Below the pieces are notes generated by a model. The model did no database searches and was not told the origin of the DNA. It saw only the letters and a program-made list of their open reading frames with translations. A program made the position numbers and the translations under genes. Positions 1 to 7,570 of a stretch of DNA of 33,583 nucleotides are shown one piece after another. Source of the stretch: an uncultured Gemella sp. (GTDB lineage Bacteria; Bacillota; Bacilli; Staphylococcales; Gemellaceae); assembly GCA_947254465.1 (NCBI GenBank), contig CAMYEU010000001.1:1-33583 (forward strand), written 5' to 3'. The number at the start of each line of letters is the position of its first letter. Positions within the stretch are counted from its first letter, which is position 1.

Positions 1-19
1 AAAATAAAATTATTATATC

Positions 20-47
20 TTGTCAATAAATTAGGTTAAAATATAAT
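20..47 (+). promoter_or_regulatory. Candidate promoter of the rep leader
   Basis: A TTGTCA hexamer at 20-25 lies 16 bases before TATAAT at 42-47. Transcription from here would start near 54 and give a leader of about 265 bases before the rep gene. In Inc18 plasmids the rep promoter likewise sits upstream of a long attenuated leader. A second TATAAT at 61-66 has no convincing -35 box. Confidence 0.45.
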
Positions 48-53
48 AAAAAA

Positions 54-319
54 ATGGGTGTATAATATATTCGTTGATAAAATCAAAGCAAGAAAAATAT
101 TTTAATATTTCTTGAAATACTCGATGTGTAGAATCAATGTATATAGAAAATACAAAAAAATAAAATAGAATAGAAAATAAGTATCATCGGTATTAATATC
201 AACAAATAACTAAATAATTAAATTGATAGTTATAGGTTGTTATACAATGGTGAGTTTATTATATGATAAAGTTAAGAGGACAACCTTAAGGGGTTGTCTT
301 TTTTTTATTTAAGTAAGAG
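54..319 (+). promoter_or_regulatory. rep leader, likely antisense-RNA-controlled attenuator region
   Basis: No gene is seen in the first 319 bases. The stretch holds an imperfect stem at 89-114 (CAAGAAA...TTTCTTG arms around a TT loop) and a strong terminator-like hairpin at 279-306 just before the rep start. In the Inc18 plasmids pIP501 and pAMbeta1, the leader of the homologous rep gene is controlled by an antisense RNA that decides whether transcription stops at such a hairpin. On the minus strand a TATAAT (complement of 258-263) could serve such an antisense RNA, but its -35 is poor. The antisense RNA is inference; the hairpin is seen directly. Confidence 0.5.
279..306 (+). terminator. 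Attenuator hairpin before rep
   Basis: A GACAACC arm at 279-285, a TTAAGG loop and a GGTTGTC arm at 292-298 are followed by eight T residues. It lies 14 bases before the rep start, the position of the transcriptional attenuator in Inc18 replicons. Confidence 0.75.
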
Positions 320-1813
320 GTGAGTTTCATAAACGAGTTATATGATTTGATTATAAAGGATGGACTTATGAGATATAAGTTCAAGAATAGTAAGAATAAA
401 AATATCTTGGATTTAGAAGAAGTAAAAGGTTCAGTGTTTGTATTTAGAAGTAAAGAAGATATGAGACATGCCAAGGGGATTGTTTTAACATCGAAAGAAG
501 CAATAAAAGAAAATGAAAATAATATAACTCATTGGACACCTAATATATTTAGATATGGAACATATGCTGATAAGCATAGAAAAATAACTAAGGGTCATTC
601 AGAAAATAATTTGAGACAAATAAATACATTTTATTTAGATTTTGACACTAATGATATAAATGAATGTGATATTTTGTCAGTTTCTTATGAATTAGGATTT
701 ATGCCAACGACAATAATTAAAACAAAAAGAGGATATCAAGCGTATTATATTTTAGAATCTCCTGTTTATGTTACGAAAAATACAGATTATAAAGCTGTAG
801 AAGTGGCAAAAAAGATTTCAACTAATATAAGAAGTTATTTTCATAGACAGAATCTTCCAGTCGATATGATGTGTAATCATTTTGGAATTGCACGATTTCC
901 AACAAAAGAAAATGTTGTATATTTTGATAAGAATAATGTATATAGTTTCTCTGACTGGCTAGATTGGTCTGTTAAAGAAGATGATAGATTAGATAGTAAT
1001 GTAAGAAAAGAATTATATATAATTTCTGGAAGTAAGAGAATTAAGCAAATAAATGAGAAATGGTTCTCTTTGCTTTTAAATATAGACAGCAAATTAAAGG
1101 GGCGTAAGAATTTACTAGGTAGAAATAATGTATTATTCACATTGGCACTAGCTTGCTATTCATCTGGACTGACAGAAGCTGAATGTACAGAAAAATTAGC
1201 GATATTTAATAATAATTTAGATGAATCATTGAAAGCCAATGAATACCGATCGATAATAGCTTCGGCATATTCAAGTAGGTACTCAACAGCGAGTAGAGAT
1301 TATATATTAATGCTTTGTCGAACTTGGGTTGATGAAAATTTGACAAGTAAAGATTTATTTGCTTATCAAGTATGGACTAAATTTAAAAAGAAGCGTACAG
1401 AGCGAAAAAGAAGTCACTATGAAGAATGGGAAAAAGACGTATTAAATTATCTTCATAAAAAAGAAGATGTTTATATAGAAATTAAGAAAAAGGATATAGT
1501 AGAAAATTTAAATATCCCAAAACGAAGTTTAGATATAGTATTAAATAATTTAAAAATTAAAAATATAATATTCTACAAAGCAACCGCAGGACGTTTAGGA
1601 GGTATAAAGATAGCTCTTATGAGGAATCTTTACAGTTACGTCATAACGTTGAAAAATAAAGAAAAGGAAGAGTATATAGCGAAGCTGTCAAGTTACTTTA
1701 AAATAGATAAGAACACATTATATTATTTAATAATGAATTATCAAGCTAATAATTACAAAATACAAGCAACTATATTTGAAGAAGATGTAGGTAAAGAATT
1801 AATTATTAGTTAG
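320..1813 (+). CDS. repE: Inc18-type theta replication initiator (RepE/RepR/RepS family)
   Basis: This is the plasmid replication initiator, which binds and opens the origin. The 497-residue length and the sequence match my memory of RepE of pAMbeta1 and RepR of pIP501 along the whole protein, for example the shared blocks DGL..YKFKNSK near the N-terminus, HWTPN, GTYAD and KGHSENNLRQINTF, and CNHFGIAR. It shows the archaeo-eukaryotic-primase-like motif F-x-L-D-F-D (D107, D109), a conserved histidine (H187 in CNHFG) and a primase C-terminal helical segment around residues 268-330, then a basic C-terminal half that probably holds the DNA-binding part. The start is odd: GTG 320 sits inside the best Shine-Dalgarno match (AGAGGTGAG, 316-324). 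M17 (368), with AAAGGA upstream, is an alternative but would cut off the conserved DGL block. The family call is firm; the exact start is not. Confidence 0.93.
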   Translation: MSFINELYDLIIKDGLMRYKFKNSKNKNILDLEEVKGSVFVFRSKEDMRHAKGIVLTSKEAIKENENNITHWTPNIFRYGTYADKHRKITKGHSENNLRQINTFYLDFDTNDINECDILSVSYELGFMPTTIIKTKRGYQAYYILESPVYVTKNTDYKAVEVAKKISTNIRSYFHRQNLPVDMMCNHFGIARFPTKENVVYFDKNNVYSFSDWLDWSVKEDDRLDSNVRKELYIISGSKRIKQINEKWFSLLLNIDSKLKGRKNLLGRNNVLFTLALACYSSGLTEAECTEKLAIFNNNLDESLKANEYRSIIASAYSSRYSTASRDYILMLCRTWVDENLTSKDLFAYQVWTKFKKKRTERKRSHYEEWEKDVLNYLHKKEDVYIEIKKKDIVENLNIPKRSLDIVLNNLKIKNIIFYKATAGRLGGIKIALMRNLYSYVITLKNKEKEEYIAKLSSYFKIDKNTLYYLIMNYQANNYKIQATIFEEDVGKELIIS

Positions 1814-2163
1814 ATTTAATAATAAAATAAAAGGTGCAGTGTGCCATTACATATATATCTTTGATTATATTTGACCTGAATAAGTCGTTAAACTGTTTGT
1901 ATTGTACTATGAAAATTGAATATATTGCCCCCCTGATTAGAGTAGCCTATCACATAAAAAAAAGAATAAGGGTGGTACAGAGAACTAGAAATACATATCT
2001 AGTGTGAGGCACATAACGTAAAGGCAGTAATTATTATTACTAAGCCGAAGAGGTTTGCAGTTCTTAGACCATAAACTGTTCGTAAGAAGATACCGAAATA
2101 ATCTACGTGATTATTCAGCATAAACGTAAATTCGTATAAACATTCGACTAGGAGGAAATTAAA
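1814..2163. other. Noncoding 350-base stretch: probable replication origin and leader of the next gene
   Basis: No credible coding frame is seen. In pAMbeta1 and pIP501 the origin lies immediately downstream of the rep gene, so the first part is the likely oriR; I could not identify the exact site. The stretch looks less AT-rich than its surroundings and has small inverted repeats: CTAGA...TCTAG at about 1985-2002 and AGTAAT-TATT-ATTACT at 2026-2041. A weak promoter candidate is TTGTAT (1897-1902), 18 bases, TATATT (1921-1926). It ends in an excellent ribosome binding site (AGGAGGAAA). A structured leader RNA for the following gene is possible but not shown. Confidence 0.5.
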
Positions 2164-2466
2164 ATGAATGTAAAAACAAATGAAGTAAATTTAAAAGACC
2201 TTAGAGAACTTGGCAAACTTGGAGGAGCAACAGCTCGTCTTATAGATGGTCAAGAAATGATTTTAGAAGAAAATTATGGTTTGATCAGACGTACTGGAAT
2301 AGTATTAGGTAAGGTTAAACCAGTTGAAACTATTGAACGGTACGTAAGTGTATATCCAAATATTAGAACGATAAAATGGAATAATCTTATTGTTGCAAGA
2401 AGAGTAGTAAGAGATGGAAAATCTATTTTAGAGTTAACAGGAAAAGGATATAAGAGAAAAAATTAA
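2164..2466 (+). CDS. Small plasmid protein of unknown function
   Basis: A 100-residue protein with a strong ribosome binding site (AGGAGGAAATTAAA before the ATG). I recognise no domain. It is soluble, has a Gly/Ala-rich segment early (GKLGGATA) and a basic C-terminus ending in KGYKRKN, so nucleic-acid binding is conceivable. It sits between the replication initiator and the partition genes, which suggests a replication, copy-control or partition role, but nothing in the sequence proves that. Confidence 0.75.
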   Translation: MNVKTNEVNLKDLRELGKLGGATARLIDGQEMILEENYGLIRRTGIVLGKVKPVETIERYVSVYPNIRTIKWNNLIVARRVVRDGKSILELTGKGYKRKN

Positions 2467-2505
2467 TTATAAACTAAAATTTAAAACTAAGGAGAAAAGA
2501 TAACT

Positions 2506-3252
2506 ATGAAAATTTTAACAATAAATATTAATAAAGGTGGAACAGGAAAAACAACATTATCACACAATTTAGCAGAATATTTAGCTAAAGATAATAGAGT
2601 TTTATTAATGGATTTTGATGACAGTTGTAATTTAACAGGTAGATATAATGTTACACCAAAAGAAGAAAATACAATTATATCATTATTCGATAAAGAGTAT
2701 GTAGAGCCAATTAAAGTTAGAGAAAATTTAGATTTAATCTGTTCATATTATGGAGTAGACTTATTAAAAGAAAGACAAAATGGAAGACGTAGACGAGAAT
2801 ATACTCTTGGAAAATGGATTGCTAAAAATCACGAGAAATTAAGTGGAAATTATGATTATATAATCATTGATACAGAGAATGATGAAGCTATATTAACTAT
2901 AAATGCATTAATTGTATCAGATGTAGTTTTAGGAATAGCAGAGCCAAGTAAAGACGCAGTTGAAGCCTTAATTAAGTTGAAATACTTTGTTAATGATTTG
3001 AATAGTGATTTTGACTCTGAAGCTAAATTATTTTATTTAGGTAACAGAATAAATTTTAGTGAAAATATGTCAAAAGATTTTATAGAAGCGTTGGAGAGGA
3101 AAGAAGAATATTTAGGTTATATACCTAGAAGAACCATGATAGGTGATGATATTGCTGTATTTAATAATCCAAAGGTAGATAAGAAATTAAAAAAAGAACT
3201 TGAAAGTTTGTTTATTAAAATTAAAAGTGAACTAGACAAGGAGAATGAATAA
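2506..3252 (+). CDS. parA: ParA-family partition ATPase
   Basis: This is a plasmid partition ATPase that binds ATP and the nucleoid and moves plasmid copies apart. Residues 8-18 carry the deviant Walker A box KGGTGKTTLSH typical of ParA/Soj proteins, directly after the N-terminal strand MKILTININ. A second acidic motif (LLMDFDD, about residues 43-49) and the hydrophobic-strand Asp at YDYIIIDTEND (about 115-125) complete the fold. At 248 residues it lacks the N-terminal DNA-binding extension of type Ia ParA, so it is a type Ib-like protein. The ribosome binding site is AAGGAGA. Its stop overlaps the start of the next gene by one base, a typical ParA plus small centromere-binding-protein pair. 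It did not look like the delta protein of classical Inc18 plasmids. Confidence 0.92.
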   Translation: MKILTININKGGTGKTTLSHNLAEYLAKDNRVLLMDFDDSCNLTGRYNVTPKEENTIISLFDKEYVEPIKVRENLDLICSYYGVDLLKERQNGRRRREYTLGKWIAKNHEKLSGNYDYIIIDTENDEAILTINALIVSDVVLGIAEPSKDAVEALIKLKYFVNDLNSDFDSEAKLFYLGNRINFSENMSKDFIEALERKEEYLGYIPRRTMIGDDIAVFNNPKVDKKLKKELESLFIKIKSELDKENE

Positions 3253-3500
3253 TGTCAAAATTCAATAAATTTTTAGAAGAAGAGAAAGAAACAAGGTCAA
3301 GGAGTAATAAAATTACCGAAAAAATAACTACTTTAAACTATTCATCTCTTAAAATAAAATTAGATACTTTGGATAAATTAAGAAAATTAAAACTTGTAAC
3401 AAAGGAACAAAGTTATTCAACACTTATTAATGAAATGATAGAAGTGTATATAACTCAACTTTCACCAGAAGAACAACGAAATATAAAAATGTTGCTGTAA
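3252..3500 (+). CDS. Small ribbon-helix-helix-like partition partner
   Basis: This 82-residue protein overlaps the parA stop by one base (TAATG), so the two are translationally coupled. Its N-terminal 30 residues are charged and probably flexible. The segment LNYSSLKIKLDTLDKLRKL followed by ...SYSTLINEMIEVYI (about residues 28-70) has the strand-helix-helix pattern of ribbon-helix-helix DNA binders of the DUF5388/ParB-small-partner type. By analogy it would bind the plasmid centromere and regulate the par operon. The 9-bp tandem repeats at the right edge of the window are one possible binding site; that is inference. Confidence 0.7.
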   Translation: MSKFNKFLEEEKETRSRSNKITEKITTLNYSSLKIKLDTLDKLRKLKLVTKEQSYSTLINEMIEVYITQLSPEEQRNIKMLL

Positions 3501-3505
3501 CAGTA

Positions 3506-3546
3506 AGAAAAGACTTTAGAGAGATACTCTACAGTCTTTTTTTATT
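3506..3546 (+). terminator. Terminator after the partition operon
   Basis: The arms AAAGACT and AGTCTTT flank an inner TAGAG...CTCTA stem and are followed by a T run. It separates the partition genes from the conjugation operon. Confidence 0.8.
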
Positions 3547-3565
3547 TTTAAAAATTTTATTAAAA

Positions 3566-3571
3566 TATAAT
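3566..3571 (+). promoter_or_regulatory. Candidate -10 box of the conjugation operon
   Basis: A TATAAT lies 42 bases before the first conjugation gene and just after the partition terminator. No good -35 box is seen at the expected distance, so the promoter may be weak or activator-dependent. Confidence 0.35.
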
Positions 3572-3613
3572 ACTTAATAAAATAAATTTAGTGTAATTAT
3601 TAGGAGCAAAATA

Positions 3614-3874
3614 ATGAGTAAAGAATTAAAAAAACAAAATGACTCAAATGAGTTTAAATGTAAAATTGTAAAAAAAATTGGAATTATTTCCGTGAATACT
3701 CAAGGGTGGACTAAGGAAGTAAATTTAGTGTCATACAACGGTAAGAAAGCAGTTGTTGATATTAGAATATGGTCACCTAGTAAAAAAATGAGTAAAGGGA
3801 TAACCATAGATAAGAAAGACCTTAATAGGTTAATAGAATTATTAAAAGAAGTAGAAAAAAAGGAGATAAAGTAA
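3614..3874 (+). CDS. YdbC/PC4-like single-stranded DNA-binding protein
   Basis: An 86-residue protein with the YdbC/PC4 (transcriptional coactivator p15) pattern: a strand with G-x-I-S-x-N, then GWTKEVNLVSYNGKKAVVDIR, then W-S-P and MSKGITI, and a C-terminal helix (residues ~63-82). This fold binds single-stranded DNA as a dimer. It is the first gene of the conjugation operon, with the next start only two bases after its stop. Reasonable roles are protecting transferred single-stranded DNA or regulating the operon; neither is shown. The fold call is fairly secure, the job is inference. Confidence 0.8.
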   Translation: MSKELKKQNDSNEFKCKIVKKIGIISVNTQGWTKEVNLVSYNGKKAVVDIRIWSPSKKMSKGITIDKKDLNRLIELLKEVEKKEIK

Positions 3875-3875
3875 C

Positions 3876-4103
3876 ATGGATGCAGTAATAAAAGTAATAA
3901 ACATAATTGGAAGTGCAGGAGCAGTAGTAGGAATTGTATGGTCATTAATAGGAGCGTATCAATTTTTCCAAGGAAGAAAGAACAGTGATAAAAACCGTAT
4001 GGACGATGGATTAGAAGGTATTATTAACGGAGCTTTAATTGGAATAGTTGTAAAAGGACTTGCAACAGCAGGAGTTGCAGCACTTCAAGGAATCACATTC
4101 TAG
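3876..4103 (+). CDS. Small two-helix membrane protein, Maff2/VirB2-like
   Basis: A 75-residue protein with two hydrophobic segments (about residues 4-28 and 48-70) separated by a charged loop (GRKNSDKNRMDDG). Size, topology and the position upstream of a VirB6-like gene fit the Maff2/VirB2-like small membrane proteins that open many Gram-positive type IV secretion operons. It may be a channel or pilin-like subunit. No classical cleaved signal peptide is evident. Confidence 0.7.
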   Translation: MDAVIKVINIIGSAGAVVGIVWSLIGAYQFFQGRKNSDKNRMDDGLEGIINGALIGIVVKGLATAGVAALQGITF

Positions 4104-4112
4104 GTGTAGTAT

Positions 4113-4862
4113 ATGGATATTAATATTGAAACTTTAACAAGAAATTTATCCGAATATTCTATGGAGGCTAACAATGCTTCAATAGCTATATCTAAAGGGC
4201 TTCAACCTGTAGGTATAGCTATATTAATAATATTTTTTTGTGTAGAGCTTTTAAGTTGGAAAAACCTTTTAAATAAAAATGATAAAAAACTTGTAGTAGG
4301 ATTATGGGGAGAATTTTCTTTGAAATATTTAATAGGATTTATCTTATTAATGTCAGCACCATATATTCTAGATGCTATTATGGATATTTCAATATTAATT
4401 ACTAAAAAAATAAATTCTATATATCCACCTAGTACATATTCTGTTAAATATGACGAGGCAGACTACGGAGGTTGGTTTTTAAATGCAATATTAAATGGAG
4501 TTGGTTATATTTTAGAAAAAATTGCCAAAGCCATTGTATTTATTTTGATTTTCATGAGATATATAGATTTATATTTTTTAAAGGCATTAGCTCCTATTTT
4601 AATAGGATTTTACTTTTCTGATGAATTTAGAGGAGTAGTGATGAATTATTTTAAAACATTCATAGCATATAGTTTATTAGGAGTTGTTTTATTGCTTATA
4701 ACAGTAATATTTGGAATGGTGATAACTCAAGATTTTATAAAGGTTGCGACTAATAACGACAGTGCATGGACTGGATTTTTAATATTGATTAAAGAAGTAA
4801 TTTATATCTTGTTAATAGCTGGTTCAGTAACTAAAACTAAGAGATTGGTAGGTGTGCAGTAA
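4113..4862 (+). CDS. VirB6/TrbL-like polytopic channel protein
   Basis: A 249-residue integral membrane protein with about six predicted helices (roughly residues 30-48, 66-92, 125-148, 152-169, 178-205 and 220-238). The order small-membrane-protein, this protein, PrgI-like protein, VirB4 is the standard order of Gram-positive type IV secretion operons, where this slot holds the VirB6/TrbL-like translocation channel component. Its stop overlaps the next ATG by one base. The family call rests on topology and context; I saw no short diagnostic motif. Confidence 0.75.
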   Translation: MDINIETLTRNLSEYSMEANNASIAISKGLQPVGIAILIIFFCVELLSWKNLLNKNDKKLVVGLWGEFSLKYLIGFILLMSAPYILDAIMDISILITKKINSIYPPSTYSVKYDEADYGGWFLNAILNGVGYILEKIAKAIVFILIFMRYIDLYFLKALAPILIGFYFSDEFRGVVMNYFKTFIAYSLLGVVLLLITVIFGMVITQDFIKVATNNDSAWTGFLILIKEVIYILLIAGSVTKTKRLVGVQ

Positions 4863-5194
4863 TGAGTAAATTAGGTTCAGAATTTATAGATGATTTTGAA
4901 AAAGACGATACTGGTTTAAGTGGAATAAACAAAAGAAGAATATCTCTAATTTTTGGTATTGTAACACAAGTAGCGTTAACAGTTGGAATATCTTATCTTG
5001 AACTACCAGATATTATTTATGAAATATACTTCATAATAGTAACTTTTCCTGCGGTATTTTATGGTATAAATGCGAGTGAAATGTTGCAGTTAAAAGGGAG
5101 AATACATTTTTTCTTTTTAGAAAGGAAAAGAGTCTACCGAATGGAGTTAGAAGAATTAGAAGAAAATGAGGAGAAAGGAGATGAGGGAAGTTAA
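4862..5194 (+). CDS. PrgI/VirB3-like membrane protein
   Basis: A 110-residue protein with a soluble N-terminus, two close membrane helices (about residues 29-48 and 52-70, the latter ending FPAVFYGINA) and a charged C-terminal tail. This is the size and topology of the PrgI family, the Gram-positive counterpart of VirB3, which docks the VirB4 ATPase at the membrane. It is coupled on both sides by one-base TAATG overlaps, the downstream one being with virB4, which supports a tight stoichiometric relation. Confidence 0.75.
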   Translation: MSKLGSEFIDDFEKDDTGLSGINKRRISLIFGIVTQVALTVGISYLELPDIIYEIYFIIVTFPAVFYGINASEMLQLKGRIHFFFLERKRVYRMELEELEENEEKGDEGS

Positions 5195-7569
5195 TGTTTT
5201 TCAAAATAAAACGAGATTATGGTAACGATGTAACTCAAGAAAAAAAGGTAAGAAAAGCAAAGAAAAGAAAAACTAAAAAGACATTATTACCAACCACACA
5301 GGATACTATAAGATTTAAAAATATTTATGAAGATGGAATAATGAATATTAATAAAGATTGGTATTCTAATACTTTTAAACTTGGTGATGTTGAATATATC
5401 ACAGCACGACAAGAAGATAAAATTAGTATTATAGATAGTTATGCTGATGCATTAAATCTATTAGAAGGTGGATCAAATTTTCAGCTTTTAGTTATGAACA
5501 AAAGGGTTACCAAGGAGAAGTTGGATAGTGTAAAATATCAAATTCAAGATGATAACTATGATGTTTATAGGGAAGAATATAATAAGCTTATAGAAAATAG
5601 ATTTAGAAGTAATTCAAAAGCGTTTGAAGTTAATAAGTATATAACTATAGCTATTGAAGGAGTAGAAACCGAACAGGCAAGAAGACAACTTAGTGATATT
5701 TCAAAAGATTTAACTTCGCATTTTAGTGAAATGGATATTACATTTCAGAAGTTAAATGGTGTTGAGCGATTAGCCCTATTTAACGAACTTTTGAATGATG
5801 AACAATTCAATTATAATTTTTTTGATATTGAAGAAAGTAATCTTTCTGAAAAATCATTTATTGCACCTCAAACAATAGATATAAATGAAAATTATCTACA
5901 AATAAATGATAAATTCACAAAAATAATGTATATTAAAACTTTTCCAAAATCATTAGGAGATAAACTTATAAAAAATCTAACTAATCTTAGTTTTGAAATA
6001 ATAATAAGTTTGAACTTAAATCTTTATGAAGATGAAGAAATCTCAAAGGAAATAGACGATGTAGAAACTAAAGCCTTGATTAATTTGGTTAAATCACAGA
6101 AAAAAGCTAGTAAAGATGGAATATTTTTATCAGAGGAATTTATAGGAGCTGGTAGAGATAAGGTTAATACAAAACTTACACGAAAGTGGAAAGAAGAAAT
6201 AGAAGACTATGATCAGAAAATATTTAAAGGATTTTTTGCGGTATATTTAAAAGCTGATAGTCTTGAACAACTCAAGGATTATGAAAGCCAAGTTAGGCGT
6301 GCTGGTAATAAATTAGGTGTTAAATTTGATGATATTTATTATTATCAAGAAGAAGCATTGAATACCATTTTGCCTATTGGTGATAATTTTGTAGATTCAC
6401 AGAGAAAAGTATCAAGAAGAATGACTACAAGTAATGTAGCTACACAAGTTCCGTTTACACAAGTTGATGTAATTTCTCATTCCCCTAAAGCCATGTATTA
6501 TGGTCAAAATCAGCTTTCAAATAATATGATAACGATTGATAGGAAGCGTGATTTACTTACAGGAAGTGGAGTTATAACTGGAGTAAGTGGTAGTGGTAAA
6601 TCAATGGCTGTTAAAATTAATGAGATTATTCCTAATTTATTGCGTTATCCAGATGATGAAATTATTATCGTTGACCCGGAGAATGAATATGGGGACATTG
6701 GTTATAAGTTTAATGCACAAGTAATTGATTTATCTATAGGTTCAGATACTTACATTAATGTTCTTGATTTACCAGATGAACGAAAACTTGATGAAATAGA
6801 TAGAAGAAAAGTTATAGAAAATAAGTCAAATTTAATAACAACTTTCTTCGAAGACATACTAGAAGATTTGACCGATAAGCAAATAACGATTATTGATAGG
6901 GTAACACGACAAGTTTATAAGTTTTTTAAAAATCCTACATTAAAAGAGTGGCATAAAGTATTAGTCAATCAGCCAGAGATGGAAGCACAAGAATTAGCGT
7001 TACAGGTAGAAATTTATACGATAGGTTCACAATCATTATTTTCAAATAGAACAAATGTGAACTTAGAGAATAAATTTATAGTATTTAATTTAAATAACCT
7101 ATCTGGGAAACTAAAACCATTAGCTTTATCAGTTATTCAAGATTTTATATGGAATAAAGTAGTAAAAAATAGAGGTAAGAGGGATTCATGGTTATATTTT
7201 GATGAGCTTCAACTTTATTTTAGAACACAAAAACAAGCAACATTCTTTACAGAACTATATTCAAGGGTGCGTAAATATGGAGCTATTCCTACAGGAATAA
7301 CACAAAATGTTGAAACTATAAATAATATTGAAGAAGGACGTAAGTTACTATCAAATAGTGAATTTATGGTAATTCTTAAACAAAAGAAAAATGATATCGC
7401 AGTTTGGAAAGAAATTATCTCTTTAACAGAGGAGCAAATAAAGTATATAGCTAGTCCAAAGGCTAAAGGAACAGGTATTATTTATGCTGGAGGTGTAGTA
7501 GTTCCCTTTGAAAATCCAATACCAAAAGAATCAAAATTATTCAAACTGGTAGAAACGGACGCATACTAA
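5194..7569 (+). CDS. virB4: VirB4-family conjugation ATPase
   Basis: This is the hexameric ATPase that energises assembly of and transport through the type IV channel at the cytoplasmic membrane. The 791-residue length fits the family. The Walker A box GVSGSGKS lies near residues 460-468 and is followed by the DPENEYGD motif typical of VirB4/TraE proteins. Walker B with the catalytic acid is LYFDELQLYF, near residue 669. The TGITQNVETI and LLSNSEFMVI segments match the conserved C-terminal VirB4 region. The N-terminus is lysine-rich (residues 8-30). It follows the PrgI-like gene with a one-base overlap, and the next gene starts one base after its stop. Confidence 0.95.
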   Translation: MFFKIKRDYGNDVTQEKKVRKAKKRKTKKTLLPTTQDTIRFKNIYEDGIMNINKDWYSNTFKLGDVEYITARQEDKISIIDSYADALNLLEGGSNFQLLVMNKRVTKEKLDSVKYQIQDDNYDVYREEYNKLIENRFRSNSKAFEVNKYITIAIEGVETEQARRQLSDISKDLTSHFSEMDITFQKLNGVERLALFNELLNDEQFNYNFFDIEESNLSEKSFIAPQTIDINENYLQINDKFTKIMYIKTFPKSLGDKLIKNLTNLSFEIIISLNLNLYEDEEISKEIDDVETKALINLVKSQKKASKDGIFLSEEFIGAGRDKVNTKLTRKWKEEIEDYDQKIFKGFFAVYLKADSLEQLKDYESQVRRAGNKLGVKFDDIYYYQEEALNTILPIGDNFVDSQRKVSRRMTTSNVATQVPFTQVDVISHSPKAMYYGQNQLSNNMITIDRKRDLLTGSGVITGVSGSGKSMAVKINEIIPNLLRYPDDEIIIVDPENEYGDIGYKFNAQVIDLSIGSDTYINVLDLPDERKLDEIDRRKVIENKSNLITTFFEDILEDLTDKQITIIDRVTRQVYKFFKNPTLKEWHKVLVNQPEMEAQELALQVEIYTIGSQSLFSNRTNVNLENKFIVFNLNNLSGKLKPLALSVIQDFIWNKVVKNRGKRDSWLYFDELQLYFRTQKQATFFTELYSRVRKYGAIPTGITQNVETINNIEEGRKLLSNSEFMVILKQKKNDIAVWKEIISLTEEQIKYIASPKAKGTGIIYAGGVVVPFENPIPKESKLFKLVETDAY

Positions 7570-7570
7570 A

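Noticed and set aside
1850..2160. tRNA, group I/II intron or known riboswitch
   Set aside because: I found no cloverleaf, no intron-encoded protein or intron boundary motif, and no riboswitch core I can recognise.
2506..3500. Classical Inc18 delta/omega partition pair
   Set aside because: The ATPase and the small partner do not look like delta and omega beyond general ParA and ribbon-helix-helix features, and no omega heptads were seen.
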